DNA from: Rudaea sp. 3F27F6
Lineage (GTDB): Bacteria; Pseudomonadota; Gammaproteobacteria; Xanthomonadales; Rhodanobacteraceae
Reading direction: 5' to 3'
DNA: 64,000 nt
Assembly: GCF_005503555.1 (NCBI RefSeq)
Contig: NZ_SCNG01000001.1
Span: 1,612,001 to 1,676,000, forward strand
The notes under the pieces are model-generated. The model worked only from the letters and a program-made list of their open reading frames with translations, searched no databases and was not told the DNA's origin. Positions 1-7,298 of the stretch are shown here, in pieces (positions within the stretch are counted from its first letter, which is position 1; each line of letters begins with the position of its first letter). The position numbers and the translations under genes are program-made.

Positions 1-2
1 AC

Positions 3-107
3 ACGCAGGCCGCGCGCTCGGTGCTCGACCGCCAGCGCTGGCGCTACGACGAGCAACGTAAGCGCTGGTTGCTGGTCACGGGCTTGCCGGACATTACTCA
101 GCACTAA
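3..107 (+). CDS. 3' end of an unidentified protein (partial)
   Basis: An open frame enters from the left edge and ends at TAA (105-107), giving about 34 residues rich in Arg and Trp and ending in LPDITQH. It ends 19 bases before the next ATG, so the two genes may be cotranscribed. The tail is too short to assign to a family, and its start lies outside the window. Confidence 0.6.
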   Translation, partial: TQAARSVLDRQRWRYDEQRKRWLLVTGLPDITQH

Positions 108-126
108 AAAGTTGCGGGCAGCATCG

Positions 127-2940
127 ATGCACGCTATTCCACCCCGGACGTTCGCGCGCACGGCCTGCTTGGGACTGTTGTTCGCTTTCGCCTCCCAAAC
201 TGTGCCGGCTTCTGCGCCCTCGCCCGTTGCCGTACCGAGCATGCGATATGCCTTGGCCGAACCAGCGACGACCTACACCCTGCGCGCGCAGGCAGTGGAC
301 CGCGACGCAGAACTCGCCGCCGATCTCAAGCGCCCGCGCTCTCTGGCACCGCGCTACGCAGTCACGCGCGCGATCCAGGCACGTCATGTCCACAATCAGA
401 CGCTAGGCGGTGAGTGGCGCGAACTCGGTGACGGAATGGCGCTGTGGCGTGTTCCAGTCGCAGCCGACAACGCGACAAGCCTCGCCTTCAGCTTCAGCCG
501 TTTCTTTCTGCCGCCCGGCGCACAGATGTATCTGCGCAACAATTCGCAGACGCTGGGGCCGTACACCGATGCCGACAACCCACGCTCGCTCCAATTCGCC
601 ACGCCGCTGATCCGCGGCGACCACGCGGTGATCGAGGTACTGGTACCAAGATCGATGAAATCCGCGCTCGACCTCGAGCTGGCTGCGGTGCACGCAGGCT
701 ACCGCGATATCCTGACTCCGGATTCGCTGCGCAATCCGGAGTTCGCCAGCGGCGCGTGCAACGTCGATACGATTTGCCCACAGGGCGATCCCTGGCGCCG
801 TGAAATCAATGCCGTCGCCGTGCTGATTTCCGCTTCTACATACTGCAGCGGACAACTCGTCAACAACACGCTCAACGACCGCGCCCCGCTGCTTGCCACT
901 GCCGCGCATTGCTTCGACACGCAATGGGCGGCGTCGAATCTCGTGGTCTATTGGAAGTACGAAAGCCCCGTCTGCCGCGAACCGGGCAGCGATGCGAGCG
1001 GCCAGCCCGTGCCCACAGACAATGCCATCGCGCAGACCGGGGGAGCCCAACTGCTCGGTACGCATGTGGAGTCCGACTTCACCCTGCTGAAATTGAATAC
1101 TCAGCCGCCCGCGAATGCAAATGTCTATTTCAACGGCTGGGACCGAACCGAGTCGACCTTCGGCGGCGCCGTGGTGATCCATCATCCACGTTCCGACGCA
1201 AAGCGCATCAGCATTGCCGCTGGGCTCGTCACGCTGAACAACGATACGCATACCGGGCAGGGCATCTACCACTGGCGTGTGGATCACTACAGCCAGGGCA
1301 CGACCGAACCCGGCTCGTCCGGATCGGGGCTGCTTGACGGCAACCACCGCCTGCGCGGGGTGCTTTCCAACGGCGCGACTGCTTGCAACGTCCCTCAGGG
1401 CGACGCGAATTTCGGCCGCCTGAGTACCGCTTGGCAAGGCGGCGGCACGGCAGCGACGCGCGTTGCCGAATGGCTCGATCCCGCAGGCAGCGGCGCGACG
1501 CAGATCGACGGCCTCGCCGGCTGCACCCTGCCGGGCACGACTCTGGACTTGAGCGCCAATTCGATCGGTGCCGGCGACAAAATCACGTTGACGGCAGGGA
1601 CGAGCGGCGGCGCTGCTCCTTACACTTATGCTTTCGACGTCGACGGAGACGGCCTGCCGGACAGTACCGATCCCAGCCAGGCAAGCATTTCGGCGGTCTA
1701 TCCCACAGGCTGGTCCGGCAACGTCAGCGTGAAGGTGGTCGATAGCGCCGGCTGTGTCGGCACGGCGTCGCGCGCTTTGATCGTGCAGGCTCCGCATGTT
1801 GCGCTCGCGGCCGCGCCTCCGGCTCCACAGGCCCTCTGCGGTACATCACCAGGGACGATCAATCCGGGACAACGTTGGCGCACGCAAGTGAATTTGGTCA
1901 ATAACAGCACCGTCGCCTCGCAAGCCGGCTACGCCGTGTTTGCGCAAGATGCTGCGACGTTGAATCAGAGCAAGCTCACTGTGGAAACTCCGGCCGTCGC
2001 CGTGCCCGCACTCGCATCGGGACAAACGGTCACGATCGATCTCGACTACGCAGTCGACGCGCAAAATGTCTGTGGCGCTCCGATCAAGATCAACTTGGTC
2101 GGCACTACGGACGGCCGCAGCTTCACGCCCTCTTCGGCCTCCGTCGTCGATACGAAGGTAAGCGTCAACTGCCAGGCCATCACCACTTGCCCGGCACAAA
2201 CGACGCCATTGAAGCTCGACTCGGGCAGTTACTACGACACGCTGCGCGGTGGCAACGGCATCAGCGTGACGAACATCCTGCAAAGTGGTGCCGATCCCGT
2301 AGTTTTCGGAGTCTGGTTCACTGGCGATGCGGCTCGCCAGCCGACCTGGTACACCACGCAGGCCGCGCTGCATGCCAATCAGGTCAACTCGCCCGTGTAC
2401 CGCGGACGACTCACCGCGCCGAGCAACTGGCCGATCACCACGAGCATCGTCGGCGGTGCGCAGCTCACCCTCATCGATTCCAACAAATTCATCTACAGCT
2501 GGAGCTTGGACGGCAAGGCGGGCGGTGGATTGTTCACGCCGCTCACGCTGCAGCCGTCGAAGGTCCGTCTCTGGTACAACTCGAAAGAAAGCGGCTGGGG
2601 ATCTTACGACCAGCTCGCGCAGATCAACGGACCCGCGGCGCAGCCGCTGATGTTCAACGCTGTCTATTTGTACGATGCATCGGGCGCACCACGCTGGCTC
2701 GTCGGAGTGAATCCGGCCTACGCGGACGGTGCGCCGATCAACGCGATCGCCTCGCGGCCGACCTGTCCGGGCTGCGTCTGGCTCGATCCGAATGCGGGCA
2801 AACAGGATGCCGGCAGCCTGTTCTATACGATCGACGGCAGCAACGCGCAGATTTCCACGAATCTGTCCCTGCCAAGCGCAGTCGGAGGCACCTGGATACG
2901 CAGTCAACTGCCGCTGAGTCCGCTCTATCTTTCGCCTTGA
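127..2940 (+). CDS. secreted trypsin-like serine protease with PKD-like and C-terminal WYDP-type domains
   Basis: A 937-aa exported endopeptidase resembling lysyl endopeptidases. The ATG at 127 is preferred over an in-frame TTG at 112 and gives an N-terminal signal peptide ending near 'VPAS'. The S1 catalytic triad is visible: His in TAAHC (about residue 261), Asp in DFTLLK (about 317) and Ser in GSSGSG (about 400). A PKD-like beta segment with DVDGDG follows (about 495-540), then an Ig-like stretch. The last 250 residues ('SGSYYDTLRGGNGIS' onward) resemble the tail of the hydrolase at 20899-22971. It probably acts outside the cell or in the periplasm in protein degradation. The family is clear but the substrate (Lys-X bonds) is only inferred. 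Confidence 0.88.
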   Translation: MHAIPPRTFARTACLGLLFAFASQTVPASAPSPVAVPSMRYALAEPATTYTLRAQAVDRDAELAADLKRPRSLAPRYAVTRAIQARHVHNQTLGGEWRELGDGMALWRVPVAADNATSLAFSFSRFFLPPGAQMYLRNNSQTLGPYTDADNPRSLQFATPLIRGDHAVIEVLVPRSMKSALDLELAAVHAGYRDILTPDSLRNPEFASGACNVDTICPQGDPWRREINAVAVLISASTYCSGQLVNNTLNDRAPLLATAAHCFDTQWAASNLVVYWKYESPVCREPGSDASGQPVPTDNAIAQTGGAQLLGTHVESDFTLLKLNTQPPANANVYFNGWDRTESTFGGAVVIHHPRSDAKRISIAAGLVTLNNDTHTGQGIYHWRVDHYSQGTTEPGSSGSGLLDGNHRLRGVLSNGATACNVPQGDANFGRLSTAWQGGGTAATRVAEWLDPAGSGATQIDGLAGCTLPGTTLDLSANSIGAGDKITLTAGTSGGAAPYTYAFDVDGDGLPDSTDPSQASISAVYPTGWSGNVSVKVVDSAGCVGTASRALIVQAPHVALAAAPPAPQALCGTSPGTINPGQRWRTQVNLVNNSTVASQAGYAVFAQDAATLNQSKLTVETPAVAVPALASGQTVTIDLDYAVDAQNVCGAPIKINLVGTTDGRSFTPSSASVVDTKVSVNCQAITTCPAQTTPLKLDSGSYYDTLRGGNGISVTNILQSGADPVVFGVWFTGDAARQPTWYTTQAALHANQVNSPVYRGRLTAPSNWPITTSIVGGAQLTLIDSNKFIYSWSLDGKAGGGLFTPLTLQPSKVRLWYNSKESGWGSYDQLAQINGPAAQPLMFNAVYLYDASGAPRWLVGVNPAYADGAPINAIASRPTCPGCVWLDPNAGKQDAGSLFYTIDGSNAQISTNLSLPSAVGGTWIRSQLPLSPLYLSP

Positions 2941-3016
2941 CTTGGCTTGACGGCGCGCTCTGACGGATAATCCGCGCCCGCCTGCTCTTCTTCGGCGCGC
3001 GCCGCGCCAGATACCC

Positions 3017-3457
3017 ATGTCCGATATCCTTCACCGCTTGCCGGAATTCATCGGCAATCATCTCGTCCTCGTGACCTTGTTTCTGGTCGTGCTCGTCAGT
3101 CTGATCGGCAACGAGATCTCGCGCTTCTTCCGCGGCTACCGCGAGCTGACACCCGCCGCGCTGACCCAGCTCATCAATCGCGAGAGCCCGCTGGTCGTGG
3201 ACCTGTCCGCGCCGGGCGATTTCGAGAAAGCGCACATCCCGGGCGCGCGCAACGTGCAATTGAGCCAGTTCGATCCCGAGAACAAGGACCTGGCGCCAGT
3301 GAAAGACCGGCCGGTCGCGGTCTACTGCCGCGCGGGCACGACCTCGGCGCAGGCAGCGGCAAAGCTGGTCAAGGCCGGTTTCAAGCAGGTGTTCTGGCTC
3401 GGCGGCGGTCTGGCCGCGTGGCGCGAGGCCAATCTGCCGGTCGCCAAGGGACGCTGA
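3017..3457 (+). CDS. membrane-anchored rhodanese-like sulfurtransferase
   Basis: 146 aa. One hydrophobic segment (about residues 15-33) precedes a single rhodanese domain with the active-site loop YCRAGTTS, whose Cys (about residue 103) would carry the persulfide. The layout matches YibN/GlpE-type proteins, which transfer sulfur in the cytoplasm or at the inner membrane. It lies about 220 bp upstream of secB, an order common in gammaproteobacteria (yibN-grxC-secB-gpsA); the glutaredoxin gene is missing here. The ATG at 3017 has no strong Shine-Dalgarno. The specific sulfur acceptor cannot be read from the sequence. Confidence 0.88.
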   Translation: MSDILHRLPEFIGNHLVLVTLFLVVLVSLIGNEISRFFRGYRELTPAALTQLINRESPLVVDLSAPGDFEKAHIPGARNVQLSQFDPENKDLAPVKDRPVAVYCRAGTTSAQAAAKLVKAGFKQVFWLGGGLAAWREANLPVAKGR

Positions 3458-3674
3458 TCGCAGTCTGCGTGGATGCGCGCGGGCCGCGTGCATGGGATAA
3501 TCTTCGGCCTTTTAGCCGACCGTCGCGGCCCTCGCCGGCTGCAGCGATCGAAAAACAGCCGTCGCCGGCTACGCCTTAATTAAATATTTCGTTGCGATCA
3601 TTCTTGATTGCAAAGATCAAAAACCGGCCTTCGCTGGCCGTACTTTTCAATTCTTAGTTCCTGGAGCGATCGAA

Positions 3675-4157
3675 ATGACTGACAACATCCCCGCCAACGG
3701 TGCCGCCGAAAACTCCGCGCAGCTGCAGCTGCAGAAGGTCTACGTCAAGGACGCCTCGTTCGAAGTGCCGTCCGCACCGCAGATTTTCCAGGAGCAGGGC
3801 CAGCCGCAGGTGCAGCTCAATCTTGAGCACAAGGTGGGCACGCTGGGCCAGGACGTCTACGAAGTCGTGCTTACGGTCACCGTGACCTGCAAGCTCGAAG
3901 AGAAGACCGCCTATCTCGCCGAAGTCCAGCAGGCCGGCGTGTTCGGCATCATCGGCTTCGATCAGCCGTCGCGCGACGCCGTGCTGGCGACTTACTGCCC
4001 GAACGTGCTGTTCCCCTACGCGCGCCAGGTGATTTCCGACCTGGTCCAGAACGGCGGCTTCCCCCCGTTCCTGCTGCAGCCGATCAATTTCGATGCGCTC
4101 TACGCCGAGCAGCAGCGCCGCCAGGCCGAAAGCCAGGGCCTTTCCGGCAACGCGTAA
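3675..4157 (+). CDS. secB: protein-export chaperone SecB
   Basis: 160 aa, the usual SecB length. SecB is a cytosolic homotetramer that holds preproteins unfolded and passes them to SecA at the Sec translocon. Visible family features are KVYVKDASFEVPSAP near the N-terminus, the central EKTAYLAEVQQAGVFGI stretch, and the C-terminal PYARQVISDLVQNGGFPPFLLQPINFDALY, here split as PYARQVISDLVQNGGFPPFL and its continuation. The start ATG follows a GGAGCGATCGAA leader. It sits directly upstream of gpsA, a conserved pairing in proteobacteria. The tail after 'LYAEQQRR' is short and polar, as in other SecBs. Confidence 0.97.
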   Translation: MTDNIPANGAAENSAQLQLQKVYVKDASFEVPSAPQIFQEQGQPQVQLNLEHKVGTLGQDVYEVVLTVTVTCKLEEKTAYLAEVQQAGVFGIIGFDQPSRDAVLATYCPNVLFPYARQVISDLVQNGGFPPFLLQPINFDALYAEQQRRQAESQGLSGNA

Positions 4158-4262
4158 GCTCGCCTTGCGCCGGTCGCTGTGCGTGACAATCCAGGAGCGG
4201 CCATTTGTGGCCGCCTCGCGAGTCGTCGTTGCGCTCATCCATGATCGCGATCGCCGTTCTCA

Positions 4263-5273
4263 ATGAGCGATAACAAACCCAGCGTCGCGGTGCTCGGAGC
4301 GGGCTCGTGGGGTACGGCGCTCGCCGCCGTGCTCGCGCGCAACGGAATCGCGACGACCTTGTGGGGCCGCGACGCGCAGGCGCTCGCCGAGATGCGTGAG
4401 ACTCGGCGCAACGCGCGCTATCTGCCGGAAATGGATCTACCGGCGACGTTGAACTACGAAGCCGATCTCGCCGCCGCCGTGCGCGGTGCGAAGGTCCTGC
4501 TGATCGTCACGCCGAGCCACGCCTTTGCCGATCTGATTGAGCACATCGCCGCCGACGTCGCGCCCGATGCCGGCGTGGCGTGGGCGACCAAGGGCTTCGA
4601 TCCGGCCTCGGGCCGCTTCCTGCACGAGATCGTCGCCGAACGCCTGCCCGGCGTGCCCGCGGCGATTGTCACCGGCCCGTCGTTCGCACGCGAAGTCGCG
4701 CTAGGGCTGCCTACCGCGGTGACTGTGCATTCGGCCGACGAAGCCTTCGCCCAGACCGTCGCGCAGCTTCTGCACTCGACGCATTTCCGCGCCTACACCG
4801 GCGCCGACGTGATCGGCGCCGAGCTTGGCGGTGCGATGAAAAACGTGCTCGCCGTGGCGACCGGCGTCGCCGACGGCATGCAGCTCGGCCTCAATGCGCG
4901 CGCCGGCATGATCACGCGCGGCCTCAACGAAATGCTGCGTCTCGGCGCGGCGATCGGCGCACGCGCGGAAACGCTGATGGGCCTCGCCGGTCTCGGCGAT
5001 CTCGTACTGACCTGCACCGGCGATCTGTCGCGCAACCGCCGCCTCGGCCTCGCGCTCGGGCGCGGCACGAGCCTGAAGGACGCCGTTGCGCAGATCGGCC
5101 AGGTCGTCGAAAGCATCGAGACCGTCGACACGGTGATGCGCCTCGCCGATCAACATGACGTCGAATTGCCGATCTCGCGCGGCGTGCAGCGCGTGCTGCA
5201 CGAGGAAATCACGCCGGCCGAGGGTTTGCGTGAGTTGCTCGCGCGCGAGCGTAAGCCTGAATATCCGTCGTAG
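4263..5273 (+). CDS. gpsA: NAD(P)H-dependent glycerol-3-phosphate dehydrogenase
   Basis: 336 aa. It reduces dihydroxyacetone phosphate to sn-glycerol 3-phosphate, the backbone for phospholipid synthesis, in the cytoplasm. The N-terminal Rossmann motif [10 protein letters not shown] (about residues 11-20) binds the cofactor. [23 protein letters not shown] and [17 protein letters not shown] are the conserved catalytic and substrate-binding segments, and [14 protein letters not shown] the C-terminal signature. It lies 105 bp downstream of secB on the same strand. Length and motifs are complete, with no sign of damage. Confidence 0.97.
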   Translation: MSDNKPSVAVLGAGSWGTALAAVLARNGIATTLWGRDAQALAEMRETRRNARYLPEMDLPATLNYEADLAAAVRGAKVLLIVTPSHAFADLIEHIAADVAPDAGVAWATKGFDPASGRFLHEIVAERLPGVPAAIVTGPSFAREVALGLPTAVTVHSADEAFAQTVAQLLHSTHFRAYTGADVIGAELGGAMKNVLAVATGVADGMQLGLNARAGMITRGLNEMLRLGAAIGARAETLMGLAGLGDLVLTCTGDLSRNRRLGLALGRGTSLKDAVAQIGQVVESIETVDTVMRLADQHDVELPISRGVQRVLHEEITPAEGLRELLARERKPEYPS

Positions 5274-5281
5274 GAAAAGCA

Positions 5282-5400
5282 GAGCGTTTGCCACGGATTT
5301 ACGCGGATAACACGGATAGAGCGAAAAGCAAAAATTCGGCTTTATCCGCTTTGATCCGTGCTCCTTGCTTCTTATCCGTGTAAATCCGCGGCAAACGCTT
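5282..5400. repeat. palindromic intergenic repeat, CACGGAT family (copy 1)
   Basis: A long imperfect inverted repeat lying between the convergent genes gpsA and trmL. The left arm starts AGCGTTTGCCACGGATTTA and the right arm is its near-complement ending AATCCGCGGCAAACGCT. Internal CACGGATA units occur in both arms. Related copies are at 13704-14130 and 28131-28283. It would fold as one long hairpin and may double as a bidirectional terminator. Confidence 0.85.
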
Positions 5401-5422
5401 TACCCGACGACCAAGCGCATTC

Positions 5423-5887
5423 TCACGCGCCACCAGCAAAACCTTGCTGGCGCCAGGCTTCGTAGACCACCACGGCAACCGCATTCGACAGATTAAGGCT
5501 GCGATTGTCCGGGCGCATCGGCAGGCGCAAGGTCTGCTGCTCCGGCAGCGAATCGAGCAGCGGCTGCGGCAGGCCGCGCGTTTCCGGGCCGAACACGACC
5601 GCATCGTTGCCGTCGAATTTCACATTCGTATACAGCGTGCGTCCGCGCGTGGACAGCGCGAACAGGCGACCCGGACGGATCTTCGCGACGAACGCGTCGA
5701 GATCGTCGTGCACGGCGACCGCGGCGAATTCGTGATAATCGAGGCCGGCGCGGCGCAGCTTGGCATCGTCGAGCTCGAAACCGAGCGGGCGGATCAGATG
5801 CAGGCGCGCGCCGGAGTTCGCGCAGAGGCGGATCACATTGCCGGTGTTCGGCGGAATCTCGGGCTGGTACAGAACGACATGCAGCAT
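5423..5887 (-). CDS. trmL: tRNA (cytidine(34)-2'-O)-methyltransferase
   Basis: 154 aa, a SPOUT-class methyltransferase that 2'-O-methylates the wobble base of tRNA-Leu using S-adenosylmethionine. The start MLHVVLYQPEIPPNTGNVIR and the C-terminal knot motifs VFGPETRGLP, LRLPM and RSLNLSNAVAVVVYE are diagnostic. The frame is open for another 104 codons upstream, but the ATG at 5887 gives the canonical TrmL N-terminus and length. It is convergent with gpsA across the palindromic repeat. Confidence 0.95.
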   Translation of the reverse strand: MLHVVLYQPEIPPNTGNVIRLCANSGARLHLIRPLGFELDDAKLRRAGLDYHEFAAVAVHDDLDAFVAKIRPGRLFALSTRGRTLYTNVKFDGNDAVVFGPETRGLPQPLLDSLPEQQTLRLPMRPDNRSLNLSNAVAVVVYEAWRQQGFAGGA

Positions 5888-5993
5888 GCCGCGATTATTT
5901 CCTGCCGCCGCGGTCGGCGACAAGCACAACACCTCGTGCCCGGCAGATGAAGGCCTGTCGTCGAGACCGGCGGCCGTGCGACGAGTCGCACGG

Positions 5994-6260
5994 TCAGCGC
6001 ATCGCGAACTGCGGCGACACTTCCTTCGGGCCGAGCGTGATCGGCTCGCCGACGGTGACGCGCGCCTTGCCCTGCGCCTGCGAGTAGACGACGCTGTCGT
6101 CGACGTCGCCCGGCGAAGCGGTGACCGTGATCGTACCGAGCACCTGGATTTCCTGCGGCGCGCCGACGGCGACGGTCGGACGCGAGGCGGCATATGCACT
6201 GACGGCCGCGCAGAACGCGACGGCTATAAGACCGCGACTGATGTGGGTGGAAAGATTCAT
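5994..6260 (-). CDS. small exported protein, unknown function (paralogue A)
   Basis: 88 aa. The ATG at 6260 follows a good ribosome binding site (AAGGAG, 8 bp away) and starts a clear signal peptide (basic N-terminus, hydrophobic core, cleavage near 'AYA'). The mature part contains ARVTVGEPITL, which resembles ARVHVGNPVMV in the small exported protein at 6601-6855; the two look like diverged paralogues. The frame is open upstream, but the RBS and signal peptide fix this start. No family recognised. It is probably periplasmic or surface-located. Confidence 0.7.
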   Translation of the reverse strand: MNLSTHISRGLIAVAFCAAVSAYAASRPTVAVGAPQEIQVLGTITVTASPGDVDDSVVYSQAQGKARVTVGEPITLGPKEVSPQFAMR

Positions 6261-6522
6261 GACTTGCTCCTTCGTATACTTTGAGAAAAGTGGCATTTGT
6301 GCAAAAAGCAAAGCCTGTGCCAACGAGAGTGGATTTGCGTTTTGTTCGAAGGATTCGATGCACAACCAAGGCTTTGGGTTGCATGAATTTCGTCGATCGT
6401 GACTTCCGGCCTAGGTGGACGCGCTCTGAGCGGCCGTCACGCGTGACTTGTGGCACGGGTACGCGACTGTCCGCGGACAGTTTGTGTCCGCACGCACCTC
6501 AGCGCATGACAAAACGATGACG

Positions 6523-6558
6523 TAAAAAAACTCGGCGAGCGCTAGGCTCGCCGAGTTT
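6523..6558 (-). terminator. intrinsic terminator of the 6601-6855 gene
   Basis: Perfect 13-bp arms AAACTCGGCGAGC (6528-6540) and GCTCGCCGAGTTT (6546-6558) with a 5-nt loop. Read on the minus strand the stem is followed by a run of seven T. It lies 43 bp past the stop of the minus-strand small gene. Confidence 0.9.
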
Positions 6559-6600
6559 CCATAACCGATCCGTCGTGCCGGAGTGCCGGCAGGCGGACAA

Positions 6601-6855
6601 TCAGCGCGAAGCGCGCGCGATGTCTTCGGCGGTCGGGTTCGCGTCGACCATGACCGGGTTTCCGACGTGCACGCGCGCGGTCTTCACCGATTCGGCGTCG
6701 AACGCAGCCGGGGCGGCGATCTCGATGCGCGTTTGCACGACGTCCGCGCCTGCCGACTTGTTGACCGTCTCGGCCTTGGTCAGGGCGGTGAAGCCGATCG
6801 CGGCGAACAGCGCCAGCGCGGCAACGGTACATTTGATTTGAGTAGCAAAGTTCAT
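6601..6855 (-). CDS. small exported protein, unknown function (paralogue B)
   Basis: 84 aa. It starts at ATG 6855 after a strong AGAAAGGAGAAAG ribosome binding site. Residues 1-28 form a signal peptide ending near 'TKAET'. The mature part is short and polar, with ARVHVGNPVMVDANPTAEDIA at its end, resembling the 88-aa exported protein at 5994-6260. A strong terminator follows, so it is transcribed alone. No known family is recognised. Confidence 0.72.
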   Translation of the reverse strand: MNFATQIKCTVAALALFAAIGFTALTKAETVNKSAGADVVQTRIEIAAPAAFDAESVKTARVHVGNPVMVDANPTAEDIARASR

Positions 6856-7104
6856 GTCTTTCTCCTTTCTCTTTCTTCGTTCGTAGGCAGTGATGCACGG
6901 CTTGCCTGCAGCGCGGCGAATAACCGGCCCATGGCGTCGCTAAGCGCCGTCCGGTTCCGGGGTGGTCAGGTCAACCGCCGTCGGCGGATTCGCGATCGCG
7001 CTTGGATTTATCCGGCTGCGGAGGCACTGCGGCGTCCGCGGTGAGGTATGCAAGGCGATCAGCGCAGGCAAGCTCGTTTGTTGCAGTGCATCATACGCAC
7101 CGAT

Positions 7105-7148
7105 CCCTGAACAAATACCTAACTTATCGGTATAGTATTAATTCAGGG
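7105..7148. promoter_or_regulatory. AT-rich promoter region with nested inverted repeats upstream of the M16 genes
   Basis: The 443-bp gap 6856-7298 has no gene. Its right half is AT-rich. It contains CCCTGAA (7105-7111) matched by TTCAGGG (7142-7148), and inside that ATACC-N9-GGTAT (7116-7134) overlapping TATAGTATT, which could be a -10 element. The symmetry suggests an operator for the divergent small gene or for the M16 operon. The regulator is unknown. Confidence 0.35.
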
Positions 7149-7298
7149 AATATTCGATTGAAAATCAATCATTTAAATTAAATCTCCATCGATGCCGGGC
7201 GACGAATTGCTTCTTGCAGGGAACCCTGACTTTCGGCCATTGCTCCGGTCGCGTGAGCTCAGCTAGGCTCAGCCGCTTTGGCCGAACTGGAGGAAATG

